Assembly (NCBI GenBank): GCA_017470535.1
Contig: JAFUYP010000005.1
Span: 41,301 to 105,300, forward strand
Source: Ruminococcus sp.
GTDB lineage: Bacteria > Bacillota > Clostridia > Oscillospirales > Ruminococcaceae
Direction: 5' to 3'
Length of the DNA: 64,000 nucleotides
A program made the position numbers and the translations under genes. Positions 34,604-42,716 of the stretch are shown here, piece by piece (position 1 is the stretch's first letter; every line of letters starts with the position of its first letter). The notes beneath the pieces are model-generated. The model saw nothing but the letters and a program-made list of their open reading frames with translations, was not told the origin of the DNA and ran no database searches.

Positions 34604-34690
34604 GAGGTTTTGTTTATCTGTATTCAATTTGTAATGTTTTTATGACTGATATGGTATCAAAACGCCACAATGGTCGTGCATTGCAAATTG

Positions 34691-34717
34691 AAAAAGGACC
34701 GCCGGAGCAGTCCTTTT
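34691..34717 (-). terminator. Terminator of secDF
   Basis: Stem AAAGGAC/GTCCTTT with inner pairing CGC/GC and T5 on the minus strand, six bases after the secDF stop. Confidence 0.75.
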
Positions 34718-34722
34718 ATATC

Positions 34723-37083
34723 TTATTTCTTTTTCTTGCTGTGAACAACGGCTTTGTTCTTCTTAGCCTTATGATCCTGCCATGCTACCCAGAGTGTAGG
34801 TGCTATACAGTTTGATGAATAAACACCTGCGAGCATACCGATTATCAGTGGGAATGCAAAGCTGATTATTGAGCTTACGCCGTATATCGTACATACTACA
34901 CATACGACCGCCATTGCAACGACTGTCGTAACAGTCGTATTGATAGATCTGCCGAGCGTCTGTGTTACCGACATATCGACCATTTCATCAAGCGAGTACT
35001 TATTGCCATAGAGCCTTCTGTTCTCACGTATTCTGTCGTAGATGATGATAGTCGCATTGATAGAGTAGCCGAGTATGGTGAGCAGTACAGCCATGAAGTT
35101 TGCGTTTATGTCAAATCTGCATATCGCAAAGCAGCCGTATACCATTATCATATCGTGTACAAGTGCAACTACCGAGAACACACCTGCCGACAGACCGCCT
35201 ATCTTTCTGAATCTGAATGCTATATAGATGATAGTGATGACTGCCGCTGCCGCTACCGCTACAAGGCACTTGAAGAAGAATTCAAGACCGTTTGATGCGG
35301 ATACGTCGCTCGATTCGAGCAGCTCTATATTATTGTCGGGGAATTTTTCTTTGAGTGAAGAAGCAAGCGTTGACTGCTTATCGTCGCTGATGCCCTCGTC
35401 AGAGGAGAATGACAGCTTGATAGTCGTATCGTCAGATGAGAAGTTCTCGCCCTTTGTTACGTTCGCACTCTCGCCTATCGCATCACTTACAGCGCTCTCG
35501 ACTGCGGAGGTCTCTATATCGCCGGTATAGGTATAGGTGATGATAGTACCGCCCTTGAACTCTATCGCAACGCTAAGTCCGAACACCGCAGTAACGATAC
35601 CGAACACCACGAACAGTGACAGCGATGCAGCATAGAATTTCTTCTTGTTGCGTGTGACGCCCAGGCGCTTGTCCTTGGACTTTTCAAACTTCTCTTTTGC
35701 CTTTTCATCGCTCTCGTCGATACCGCCGTAGAGAGTTCTCTTCTTGAAGGGCTTGAACTGTGAAAGTGATGTCAGCATCAGTCTGGAGCAGAAGATACCG
35801 AACACGAAGTTCAAGATGATACCTACAAGCAGCGTATAGCCGAGAGAGTAGATAGTTCCTGCTGTTGCTGCACCGAATGCAAAGAACAGCGGCTTTAAGA
35901 ATGTAGCGAAGATGCCGTCCGTAGGACCGAACGCACCCATAAGGATTATAGCTACGAATACTACTGTGATATTACCGTCGAATACAGCGCTCCACGCTCT
36001 CTTATAGCCCAGCTCGATAGCGCCGCCGAGAGTCTTGCCGGAGCGTAATTCTTCCTTGATACGTTCTGCTGTGATAACGTTTGCGTCAACGCCCATACCG
36101 ATAGCAAGTATGATACCTGCGATACCAGGTATAGTAAGTGTGAAGCTCTCGATATTGCCGAAGAAGCCGGAGATGCAGGCGATAGTGCCTACCACCTGAC
36201 CGAACAGCGAGATAGATGCCACAAGACCCGGGAGCTTATAAATAGCTATCATGAATACCCCGATCATCACAAATGCGATAGCGCCTGCGATTATCATTGC
36301 AGTCCTTGCGCCCTCACCGAGGGTAGCGGATATGATGTTCGTGCTTGTTGTCTCGAGCTTGAACGGCAGTGAGCCTGCGTTTATCTTATCTGCAAGAGCC
36401 TTTGCCGATTCATAGGTGAAGTCGCCCTCGATCTGGCACTTGCCGTCTGTGATAGCGGAGTTTACTTTAGGTGCGGATATACACTTATCATCCATCCATA
36501 TGGAGATAGGGCTGCCGACCAGTTCTCCTGTTGCTGTCGCAAATGCCGTTGTGCCCTCGGAGTCAAATTCAAGGCTTACGACGAATGTAGTTTCGCCTGT
36601 CTGGGGATCCTGATACTGCTGGGGAGATGCTTCCTTTACATTGGTACCTGTGAGTATCTGCTCGCCTGTTTCCTCGCTGCCCTTTCTGAATGTCAGAAGT
36701 GCAGTTTCGCCAAGCTCTGATACAGCCTCCTCCGGGTCAAAGCTCTCCTCACCCGCCTGCCATGGGAAGGATACCATTACACGCTGCTTGTTATAGTCAG
36801 CATAAACGTCAGAGTCTGTGATGTTGAGCGACACCAGACGCTGCTCTATGACAGCCTTTGCCGCATCTATTTCTGCTTCACTTGCATCATAATCGCCGGC
36901 AGGCTCGAAGGTAGCATTTACACCGCCCTGAATATCTATGCCCCACCTTATCTCGTCTACGCCTTTTATATAGGTTGTCTTGATGTCACCGTACTGTGTA
37001 CTTATACCTGCGTATGTAAGATACGCAAATGCTATGATCGCAAGCACAACTATAAAAAAGACGGGCTTCTTACCACGTTTCAC
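34723..37083 (-). CDS. secDF: Protein translocase subunit SecDF (fused)
   Basis: 786 residues, starting at GTG with GAGGAGG upstream. The SecD half (about 1-455) has one N-terminal membrane helix, the periplasmic-type P1 domain (WGIDIQGGVNATFEP, signature of SecD) and five helices. The SecF half (about 475-786) begins LGVTRNKKKFYAASLSLFVVFG and includes EFKGGTIITY and RENRRLYGNKYSLDEMVDMSVTQTLGRSINTT. SecDF uses the proton motive force to help SecYEG release exported proteins. The fused form is common in Firmicutes. It is monocistronic with its own promoter and terminator. Confidence 0.95.
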   Translation of the reverse strand: MKRGKKPVFFIVVLAIIAFAYLTYAGISTQYGDIKTTYIKGVDEIRWGIDIQGGVNATFEPAGDYDASEAEIDAAKAVIEQRLVSLNITDSDVYADYNKQRVMVSFPWQAGEESFDPEEAVSELGETALLTFRKGSEETGEQILTGTNVKEASPQQYQDPQTGETTFVVSLEFDSEGTTAFATATGELVGSPISIWMDDKCISAPKVNSAITDGKCQIEGDFTYESAKALADKINAGSLPFKLETTSTNIISATLGEGARTAMIIAGAIAFVMIGVFMIAIYKLPGLVASISLFGQVVGTIACISGFFGNIESFTLTIPGIAGIILAIGMGVDANVITAERIKEELRSGKTLGGAIELGYKRAWSAVFDGNITVVFVAIILMGAFGPTDGIFATFLKPLFFAFGAATAGTIYSLGYTLLVGIILNFVFGIFCSRLMLTSLSQFKPFKKRTLYGGIDESDEKAKEKFEKSKDKRLGVTRNKKKFYAASLSLFVVFGIVTAVFGLSVAIEFKGGTIITYTYTGDIETSAVESAVSDAIGESANVTKGENFSSDDTTIKLSFSSDEGISDDKQSTLASSLKEKFPDNNIELLESSDVSASNGLEFFFKCLVAVAAAAVITIIYIAFRFRKIGGLSAGVFSVVALVHDMIMVYGCFAICRFDINANFMAVLLTILGYSINATIIIYDRIRENRRLYGNKYSLDEMVDMSVTQTLGRSINTTVTTVVAMAVVCVVCTIYGVSSIISFAFPLIIGMLAGVYSSNCIAPTLWVAWQDHKAKKNKAVVHSKKKK

Positions 37084-37142
37084 TTATAAAGTCCTCCTCG
37101 TCTTATCATATATGTCATACAAAAAAACACATTCACTTATAA

Positions 37143-37171
37143 ATTATACATTGATTTAAAGTATTTGTCAA
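37143..37171 (-). promoter_or_regulatory. Consensus promoter of secDF
   Basis: On the minus strand TTGACA, 17-nt spacer, TATAAT; both perfect. Confidence 0.82.
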
Positions 37172-37265
37172 GTCAAAAAAGCAATTTTAGGGATAAAAAA
37201 CACATAAAAGTTTCAGGCACACAAATTTTTTTACTGTCAGTGGGGCGAAATTGTTAAAAATCACA

Positions 37266-37294
37266 TTGACAAACCCCTTGCAAAAAGATATAAT
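37266..37294 (+). promoter_or_regulatory. Consensus promoter of the CorC-type gene
   Basis: TTGACA, 17-nt spacer, TATAAT; both perfect. The leader contains two heptamers GTGCATT (37345-37357), the unit also found at the right end of the window. Confidence 0.8.
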
Positions 37295-37373
37295 TAGAGT
37301 ATTAGAATAGGTGTAGTGTTCCCACTCACTGATATATATTAATTGTGCATTGTGCATCGAAAAGGAGTATCAT

Positions 37374-38708
37374 ATGGACGACGCAGGGCGAACGTGCCTT
37401 GCCGCAGCGGGTATAGCTGCGGTGACATTGCTTATATTCTTACTGACGGCTGCTGAGTGCTGCATTTTAGAGTGCAGCGAGAACGAGGCAAAAAAGCTCT
37501 TGCAGGAGCAGGGCTCAAAGCGTGCAGGGCGGCTGCTTGATCTCAAAGGCAGGCGGCAGGACGTCAGGGTCACAGGCGTTGCCGGGAGAAATATCCTTAT
37601 GGCGGTGCTGATGACGATACTTGCAAGGGAGTTTTATCCCACGCTCAGGGACGCACTGGGCGGTGTTATCACCTCGGGGTTCGGTGCGGCTGCGGTGTCT
37701 ATCATCATACTTATTATAATAGAAGCGCTCATCATCACGCTGTCTGTAAACCTTGCAAGGCGGCTTGCGGCGTTTGATGTGATAGGGCTGGGGTTCGCTA
37801 TGAAGTTATGCGGCGTTTACAGGGCGGCTATGGTGCTGCTGTTCCCGTTCACGGCGGCGGCTGACGGGCTGACGGGGTTGTTTTTACGCTCCTTTGGTGT
37901 AAAGGACGCAGACGGACAGGAACCTGTGAGCGAGGAAGAGATACTTATGCTCGTTGACGCCGGCAACGATTCGGGCGACATCGACGAGACTCAGGCTGAG
38001 ATGATAAGCAACATCTTTGAGTTTGATGACTTAGAAGCAAAAGATGTTATGACCCACAGGATAGATATTACCGGCACAGAACGCTCGAACTCAATTGACG
38101 CTGTGATAGAGCTTGCGATAAGTGAGGGCTTTTCAAGGATACCTGTATATGACGGAAATATCGACAACATCTGCGGTGTTATTTACATAAAAGACCTGCT
38201 GGGGCTTTTACACGGCGGCTATGACAAGCGCACCACGGCAGGTGATGTTTGCAGGGAGATAAGGTTCTTCCCGGAGAGCATAGGGTGCGGTGAGCTGTTC
38301 GAGGAAATGACAGGCAGCAAGACCCAGATAGCTGCACTTGTGGACGAATACGGCGGCACTGCCGGTATAGTCACGATAGAGGATCTCATAGAAGAGATAG
38401 TAGGCAGCATAGACGACGAATACGATGAAACTGCTCCCGGCGAGATAATCAGGCTCGGGCAGGGGTCGTATGACGTATCGGGGCTTGCAAGGCCGTCGGA
38501 CGTTACACAAGCCTTAGAGATAGACAAAGAGATACCGGGTGAATTTGACACGATAGGCGGATTTGTCATTGATCTGCTCGGATTTATACCAAGCAGGACA
38601 CAGAAGCCTACCATTAAATGGAACGGGCTTAAATTCACGGTACTAAAAGCAGACGAAACAAAGATAGAAAAGCTGAGGATAAAAAAGCTGTCGCCTGCTC
38701 TTGCATAG
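37374..38708 (+). CDS. CNNM/CorC (HlyC-type) CBS-domain membrane protein
   Basis: 444 residues from the ATG at 37374 (AAAGGAG upstream). A CNNM/DUF21 membrane domain spans about 1-175. Two CBS domains follow (about 200-325; MTHRIDITGTERSNSIDAVI, FSRIPVYDGNIDNICGVIYIKDLL, LVDEYGGTAGIVTIEDLIEEIVGSI). The end is a CorC_HlyC domain (about 345-430; SYDVSGLARPSDV). Members export Mg2+ or affect divalent metal balance. The old name hemolysin C is misleading. The DUF21 part is slightly short compared with the family. It is followed 25 bp later by the transglutaminase lipoprotein, probably on the same transcript. Confidence 0.88.
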   Translation: MDDAGRTCLAAAGIAAVTLLIFLLTAAECCILECSENEAKKLLQEQGSKRAGRLLDLKGRRQDVRVTGVAGRNILMAVLMTILAREFYPTLRDALGGVITSGFGAAAVSIIILIIIEALIITLSVNLARRLAAFDVIGLGFAMKLCGVYRAAMVLLFPFTAAADGLTGLFLRSFGVKDADGQEPVSEEEILMLVDAGNDSGDIDETQAEMISNIFEFDDLEAKDVMTHRIDITGTERSNSIDAVIELAISEGFSRIPVYDGNIDNICGVIYIKDLLGLLHGGYDKRTTAGDVCREIRFFPESIGCGELFEEMTGSKTQIAALVDEYGGTAGIVTIEDLIEEIVGSIDDEYDETAPGEIIRLGQGSYDVSGLARPSDVTQALEIDKEIPGEFDTIGGFVIDLLGFIPSRTQKPTIKWNGLKFTVLKADETKIEKLRIKKLSPALA

Positions 38709-38733
38709 ACAACAAAACTGGAGAGAACATACT

Positions 38734-40428
38734 ATGATATTTACAAGACGCACAGGTAATATGCAAAGGCATATTATAGGCTTAAAGAGTGTGGGGGCGA
38801 TCCCCTGCGCCCTTGCTTTGGGTGCATCTTTTATTATGCTGACTTCCTGTGCAGACAAGGCTCAGAGCAGCGAAAGCACATCTGAGGCAGCAGCAAGTCA
38901 GAGCATTAGCGAAGCTGCTGCTCAGACAGCGGCAGGGCAGAGCGTCACTGCGAGCGGAGCTGACACATCTGTCAGCACGGCGCAGACAACATCTGCAAAC
39001 GACAAGAGCTCCACAAAAAAGACTACCAGAAAAACTGTTTCAAAGCAGGAGCAGCAGACTGACAGCGAGGAGGTCATCACAAGAGAGGTATCTGCGACCA
39101 CCACGCTTAGTGAGATAGCTACCTCATCGCTCAGCTTAGAGCCGATAACGAAGCCGGAACAGACCTCACAGTCGGGCAGTGATGAGTACCGCACGACCAC
39201 TTCAAGAAAAACGACTGCCACGACACGGCGCAGCGAGATACCTGCAAACGCTACCGTCACGACCCAAAAAACTGCAAGAGAAACTACTGCTGCAAGCTCT
39301 AAGGTCACGGCGGCAAGCACGCCTGATGTAAGTGACGGCGGGGAGTATCAGCTTTTTGAGGACGGGTATATTACTAAGTACGACGAAAAAAAAATAAAAA
39401 ACCTTACCTCTGAGCAGAGGGAGGCTTTTGATATACTTGCATACGGCATTTGGGAAATGGAGCCTGAAATAAATATACCATACGGGGTCATCGAGCGCTC
39501 GGAGGCGGCGGATCTTTTGTATGCTGTGCTTGAATGTATGCCAGAGGTCAATTATGTTTCAGGAACATACAGGATCTCGGTGAGCAGCGGATATGTAAAG
39601 AAGTATTCGATAGACTACACGCTTTCCCGGAAGGACGCTGCAAAGCAGCACTCAGAGCTTAGAAAAGCAGCTGCGAAGATACTCGGGCAGCTTGACAGCT
39701 CTATGAGCGACAGTGAGAAAATAAAGTTTTTACACGACTACATTATAAGGAACTGCGAATACAGCTCCGACGATACGAGCTGCTTTTCGGCTTACGGGTG
39801 TCTTGTCAAAGGCAAGGCAGTATGCGAGGGGTACGCTATGGCGCTTGATTATCTGTGCGAGAAAGCCGGCATCTACTCGCTGCTCGAATCAGGCACGGCA
39901 CTGAACAGTCAGAATGAAGAGATCTCACACATCTGGAACAAGATACTTATTGACGGCAAGTGGTATAATTTCGACTTCACATGGGACGACCCGGTGTCGA
40001 GCTTCGGCAGCGACTACATAAAATACGATTATTACGCACTGACAGATGATGAGATAAGCAAAAACCATATCCTGATAAAGAATAAATTCCTATACTATCC
40101 GTCGGCGACAGCAACGGACGAAAACTACTTTATCTCAAACGGCTTTTACATAACATCGCAGGACGAGGTGGAGGAGACATTTATCCGCTCTCTTGAAAAG
40201 TCGCTGAGCGAAGGCATAGTCGGTGCGTCTGTAAAATGTGCTGACAGCGAGCTGGCTGACTACGTCAACGACCTTGTACTTAGCAGTGACGAGGATACCG
40301 GCGAAAAGTTGGTATCGCAATGGCTCACCGAAAGCTCCCGAAGGGCAGGGATCCTGCAAAGCTACAAGGGATTCTATGTGGTAAGGAACGAAACACTCGA
40401 CACGGTGATGATAGTATTAAAGCAATAG
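38734..40428 (+). CDS. Transglutaminase-like domain lipoprotein
   Basis: 564 residues from the ATG at 38734 (GGAGAG upstream). A long lipoprotein signal ends LTSC. A Thr/Ser/Ala/Lys-rich linker runs to about residue 205. The transglutaminase-like domain lies at about 300-450, with the triad in GKAVCEGYAMALDYLC (Cys), ISHIWNKILIDGKWYN (His) and FDFTWDDP (Asp). About 130 residues follow with no recognised domain. The same catalytic pattern occurs in the dockerin protein at 966-2750, so the window has two secreted members. It probably acts on wall or host proteins. Cross-linking versus proteolysis cannot be decided. Confidence 0.85.
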   Translation: MIFTRRTGNMQRHIIGLKSVGAIPCALALGASFIMLTSCADKAQSSESTSEAAASQSISEAAAQTAAGQSVTASGADTSVSTAQTTSANDKSSTKKTTRKTVSKQEQQTDSEEVITREVSATTTLSEIATSSLSLEPITKPEQTSQSGSDEYRTTTSRKTTATTRRSEIPANATVTTQKTARETTAASSKVTAASTPDVSDGGEYQLFEDGYITKYDEKKIKNLTSEQREAFDILAYGIWEMEPEINIPYGVIERSEAADLLYAVLECMPEVNYVSGTYRISVSSGYVKKYSIDYTLSRKDAAKQHSELRKAAAKILGQLDSSMSDSEKIKFLHDYIIRNCEYSSDDTSCFSAYGCLVKGKAVCEGYAMALDYLCEKAGIYSLLESGTALNSQNEEISHIWNKILIDGKWYNFDFTWDDPVSSFGSDYIKYDYYALTDDEISKNHILIKNKFLYYPSATATDENYFISNGFYITSQDEVEETFIRSLEKSLSEGIVGASVKCADSELADYVNDLVLSSDEDTGEKLVSQWLTESSRRAGILQSYKGFYVVRNETLDTVMIVLKQ

Positions 40429-40435
40429 ATCATGG

Positions 40436-40471
40436 CAGGCTGCCGGCTCGACCGGCAGCCTGAGTTTGTTT
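40436..40471. terminator. Bidirectional terminator between convergent genes
   Basis: Perfect 11-bp stem CAGGCTGCCGG/CCGGCAGCCTG with CTCGA loop, then AGTTTGTTT on the plus strand. It separates the transglutaminase lipoprotein from the C39-like peptidase. Confidence 0.8.
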
Positions 40472-40472
40472 A

Positions 40473-41555
40473 TCATTCGATGATAACAGCGTGTTTTCCC
40501 TGCTCAATGTAACGCCTTTGAAAAATGTCCAGATTATATGTTGTCAACCCATTCGTGCTCTTCAAAGGGTCGCAGCAATATACCTCAGAGCGTTTATAAT
40601 CATACCCTGCCAGTACAAGACAATGCTCATTTGAACGCCACACGATCGTCTTTCCGTCAGCCGTTTTCCATTTATCTGTCAATACCATTGGTTTCATATC
40701 AGCCGTTGCCCATATGATAACAGGCTGTTTATTATTGATATGATCAAATAAAGTTTCCAGCCTTTTTCCGTCTACCGCCTTTGCATTTCTATTTGACCTT
40801 TCATCATTAAAATATCTGTTGGCGGCTTCTGCAATAGGCTTACTATAACATCCAAGAGAACTGCCTTCCTCAGGTGTTCCGACAAAGGCTTTTTGAGGGT
40901 CAGGACCCATATTCACTCCATTTAGCACATAACGTTTCTGCTTATTCAGATACTTTTTTGATATATCGTTTTTAGTAATATCATATCCATAATATTTCAA
41001 GGCAATAGACAAAGATGTACATTCGCAGCCAGTTGGCAGCGGTATTCCGGAATACTGATAAATATTTCGGATGTCAAGACATTCTTTGGTTCTCTTTACA
41101 GTCAGAACGATAGACTGTGTCTGAGAAAAAACGAATGGTTTACCGTTTTCATTAATAAAAGCCTTAACGTATATAGTTGAGCTTTCCCCCTGCTTTACTC
41201 CGTGGATAGTATAATGATTTGTGTTATTATGAACAAATATTTCCTGTTTGTTGTTGCCGGAAGCTACTTCTATTATGAATCCATCTGCTTGTTCACAGGA
41301 TCTCCATTGGATCATATAACCGTTTTCATCTGCACGACCACTTAAAAAACCTATATGTGAGCTTATCCTTTTTTCTCTCTCATATATACGCTGATACAAT
41401 TCAAGCCCATGTGCTGCAACAGTTTTTAATCCATTAAACATCTGTCTGTTTCCCCACGAAGCAGCATAAGCATTACAATTCATTACACCCAAAGTTACTA
41501 TCACATACATCAGAGTGAGTAAAACCAGCAAAGAAATAATAGCTTTTTTTACCAT
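40473..41555 (-). CDS. C39-like cysteine peptidase, membrane-anchored, with FN3-like domain
   Basis: 360 residues. An N-terminal signal or anchor (about 5-28) is followed by an FN3-like domain at about 68-155 (YMIQWRSCEQADGFIIEVAS, YTIHGVKQGESSTIYVKAF). A Peptidase_C39_2-like domain fills the C-terminus, with catalytic Cys177 likely in PTGCECTSLSIALKYYGY and His in EHCLVLAGYDY. Such proteins are secreted papain-fold peptidases of unknown targets. The gene is AT-richer than its neighbours and diverges from an XRE regulator with two palindromes between them. These points suggest recent acquisition as a unit. Its promoter spacer contains an operator. Confidence 0.82.
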   Translation of the reverse strand: MVKKAIISLLVLLTLMYVIVTLGVMNCNAYAASWGNRQMFNGLKTVAAHGLELYQRIYEREKRISSHIGFLSGRADENGYMIQWRSCEQADGFIIEVASGNNKQEIFVHNNTNHYTIHGVKQGESSTIYVKAFINENGKPFVFSQTQSIVLTVKRTKECLDIRNIYQYSGIPLPTGCECTSLSIALKYYGYDITKNDISKKYLNKQKRYVLNGVNMGPDPQKAFVGTPEEGSSLGCYSKPIAEAANRYFNDERSNRNAKAVDGKRLETLFDHINNKQPVIIWATADMKPMVLTDKWKTADGKTIVWRSNEHCLVLAGYDYKRSEVYCCDPLKSTNGLTTYNLDIFQRRYIEQGKHAVIIE

Positions 41556-41576
41556 GTTTGATTATCCTTTTACTAT

Positions 41577-41595
41577 TTAGCGGAATATCCGCTAA
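41577..41595. promoter_or_regulatory. Operator 1: TTAGCGG-N5-CCGCTAA
   Basis: Perfect 7-5-7 inverted repeat between the C39-like gene's transcription start region and its start codon. A second copy is at 41613-41631. Confidence 0.7.
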
Positions 41596-41609
41596 TACAT
41601 TATATGATT

Positions 41610-41638
41610 ATTTTAGCGGATTTTGCGCTAAAAGTCAA
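41610..41638 (-). promoter_or_regulatory. Promoter of the C39-like peptidase gene overlapped by operator 2
   Basis: On the minus strand TTGACT, 17-nt spacer, TAAAAT. The spacer is occupied by the palindrome TTAGCGG-N5-GCGCTAA (41613-41631; wider arms TTTTAGCG/CGCTAAAA). Binding there would block RNA polymerase, consistent with repression. Confidence 0.65.
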
Positions 41639-41717
41639 TAGCTTGTCCAATAATATTATATAATAATTCTATGAGCGCTTTGATCAGAAACAAGATTTGT
41701 TCTCAAGGGAGTCCATT

Positions 41718-41930
41718 ATGTATATTAGGATAAGAAATCTCAGAGAAGATGCAGATATGACGCAAACTCAAATTGCCAAAGTACTGAATTGCAGTCAGCG
41801 TGTTTACAGCAACTATGAACGTGGTGATCTTGATATTCCAACAGAGATACTTATAAAGCTTGCTAATTTTCATAATGTTTCTGTTGATTTTATTCTCGGA
41901 AGAACAGACAAACGGGAAACAAACCGATAA
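41718..41930 (+). CDS. XRE-family helix-turn-helix regulator
   Basis: 70 residues from the ATG at 41718 (AAGGGAG upstream). It is a single HTH_3 domain: RIRNLREDADMTQTQIAKVL, then NCSQRVYSNYERGDLDIPTE as recognition region, then ILIKLANFHNVSVDFILGRT. It probably binds the two TTAGCGG palindromes between itself and the C39-like gene, controlling both. There is no effector domain, so it may respond through an unlinked antirepressor or simply autoregulate. Confidence 0.9.
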   Translation: MYIRIRNLREDADMTQTQIAKVLNCSQRVYSNYERGDLDIPTEILIKLANFHNVSVDFILGRTDKRETNR

Positions 41931-41942
41931 AATAAGATATTT

Positions 41943-41975
41943 GGGCTGCCAATTATCGGCAGCCTATTTTATTTC
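41943..41975 (+). terminator. Terminator of the XRE gene
   Basis: Stem GGCTGCC/GGCAGCC with a 7-nt loop, then TATTTTATTT, 13 bases after the stop. Confidence 0.8.
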
Positions 41976-42020
41976 TTGCGCTTTATTCACAAAATATTTA
42001 CAAACTCATTTCCCATGGGG

Positions 42021-42048
42021 TGAAACATTATCGGCTCACGGGGAGTCT
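42021..42048 (+). promoter_or_regulatory. Possible ECF-type promoter of the sigma/anti-sigma operon
   Basis: TGAAAC at 42021-42026 and GTCT at 42045-42048 resemble the AAC / CGTC signatures used by ECF sigma factors. They lie 147 nt before the sigma gene. This would be an autoregulated promoter; the match is short and unproven. Confidence 0.3.
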
Positions 42049-42194
42049 GTATATATAGAGGCAAGAGATAAGAAACAAGAGGCAAGACAAGGTGTGCTTA
42101 CGGCCGGTTTAGTATTTTGTGCGCTTTGCGGACACATTTTCTTGCCCCTTACTTCTGGAAAACAGAAGCAAGGATCCATAAAGGGGGTGAGGGT

Positions 42195-42716
42195 TTGAGT
42201 GATGTTGAGATAAATGATCTGTTTAAAAGCTGCATTGATGAGCATTCGGACATGGTGACACGCATTTGTATGCTTATGCTCGGAAACATGATAGACGCTC
42301 AGGACGCTTATCTTGCGGTTTTTGAGAAACTCTACATACAGCTGAAAAAAAAACCTCCCGATGAGGCTGACAAATGGCTCGCACGGGTCGCATACAATGA
42401 ATGCAACTCTATGCTAAGGTTCAGGCGCAGGCACAGGATGATCAGTCTTGATGATATTACCGAGCCTTTTAAAGAAGAAGAGGACATAAGATTCATAGAG
42501 CTTGTTTTCTCGCTGCCGGAGAAATACAGAAATCTGTTATATCTTTACTACAACGAAAGGTACACCACCTCCGAGATAGCAAAAATGACCGGCAGGCGTG
42601 AGGCAACTGTCAGGACTCAGCTCAAACGTGCAAGAGAAAGGCTCAAAAGGATACTTGAAGAAAACGACGAAGCAGAAAGGAGTGACCCCGATGAAAAGGC
42701 TGCAAAAGCTAAATGA
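42195..42716 (+). CDS. ECF-type RNA polymerase sigma factor
   Basis: 173 residues. The start is taken as TTG at 42195, which follows GGGGGTG by 5 nt; no ATG or GTG in frame is nearby. Region 2 is HSDMVTRICMLMLGNMIDAQDAYLAVFEKLY and region 4 is LPEKYRNLLYLYYNERYTTSEIAKMTGRREATVRTQLKRARERLK. It recruits RNA polymerase to a small regulon in response to an envelope signal. The next gene overlaps it by 26 bp and is the likely anti-sigma factor. The C-terminal tail is rich in Glu/Lys/Ala. Confidence 0.9.
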   Translation: MSDVEINDLFKSCIDEHSDMVTRICMLMLGNMIDAQDAYLAVFEKLYIQLKKKPPDEADKWLARVAYNECNSMLRFRRRHRMISLDDITEPFKEEEDIRFIELVFSLPEKYRNLLYLYYNERYTTSEIAKMTGRREATVRTQLKRARERLKRILEENDEAERSDPDEKAAKAK

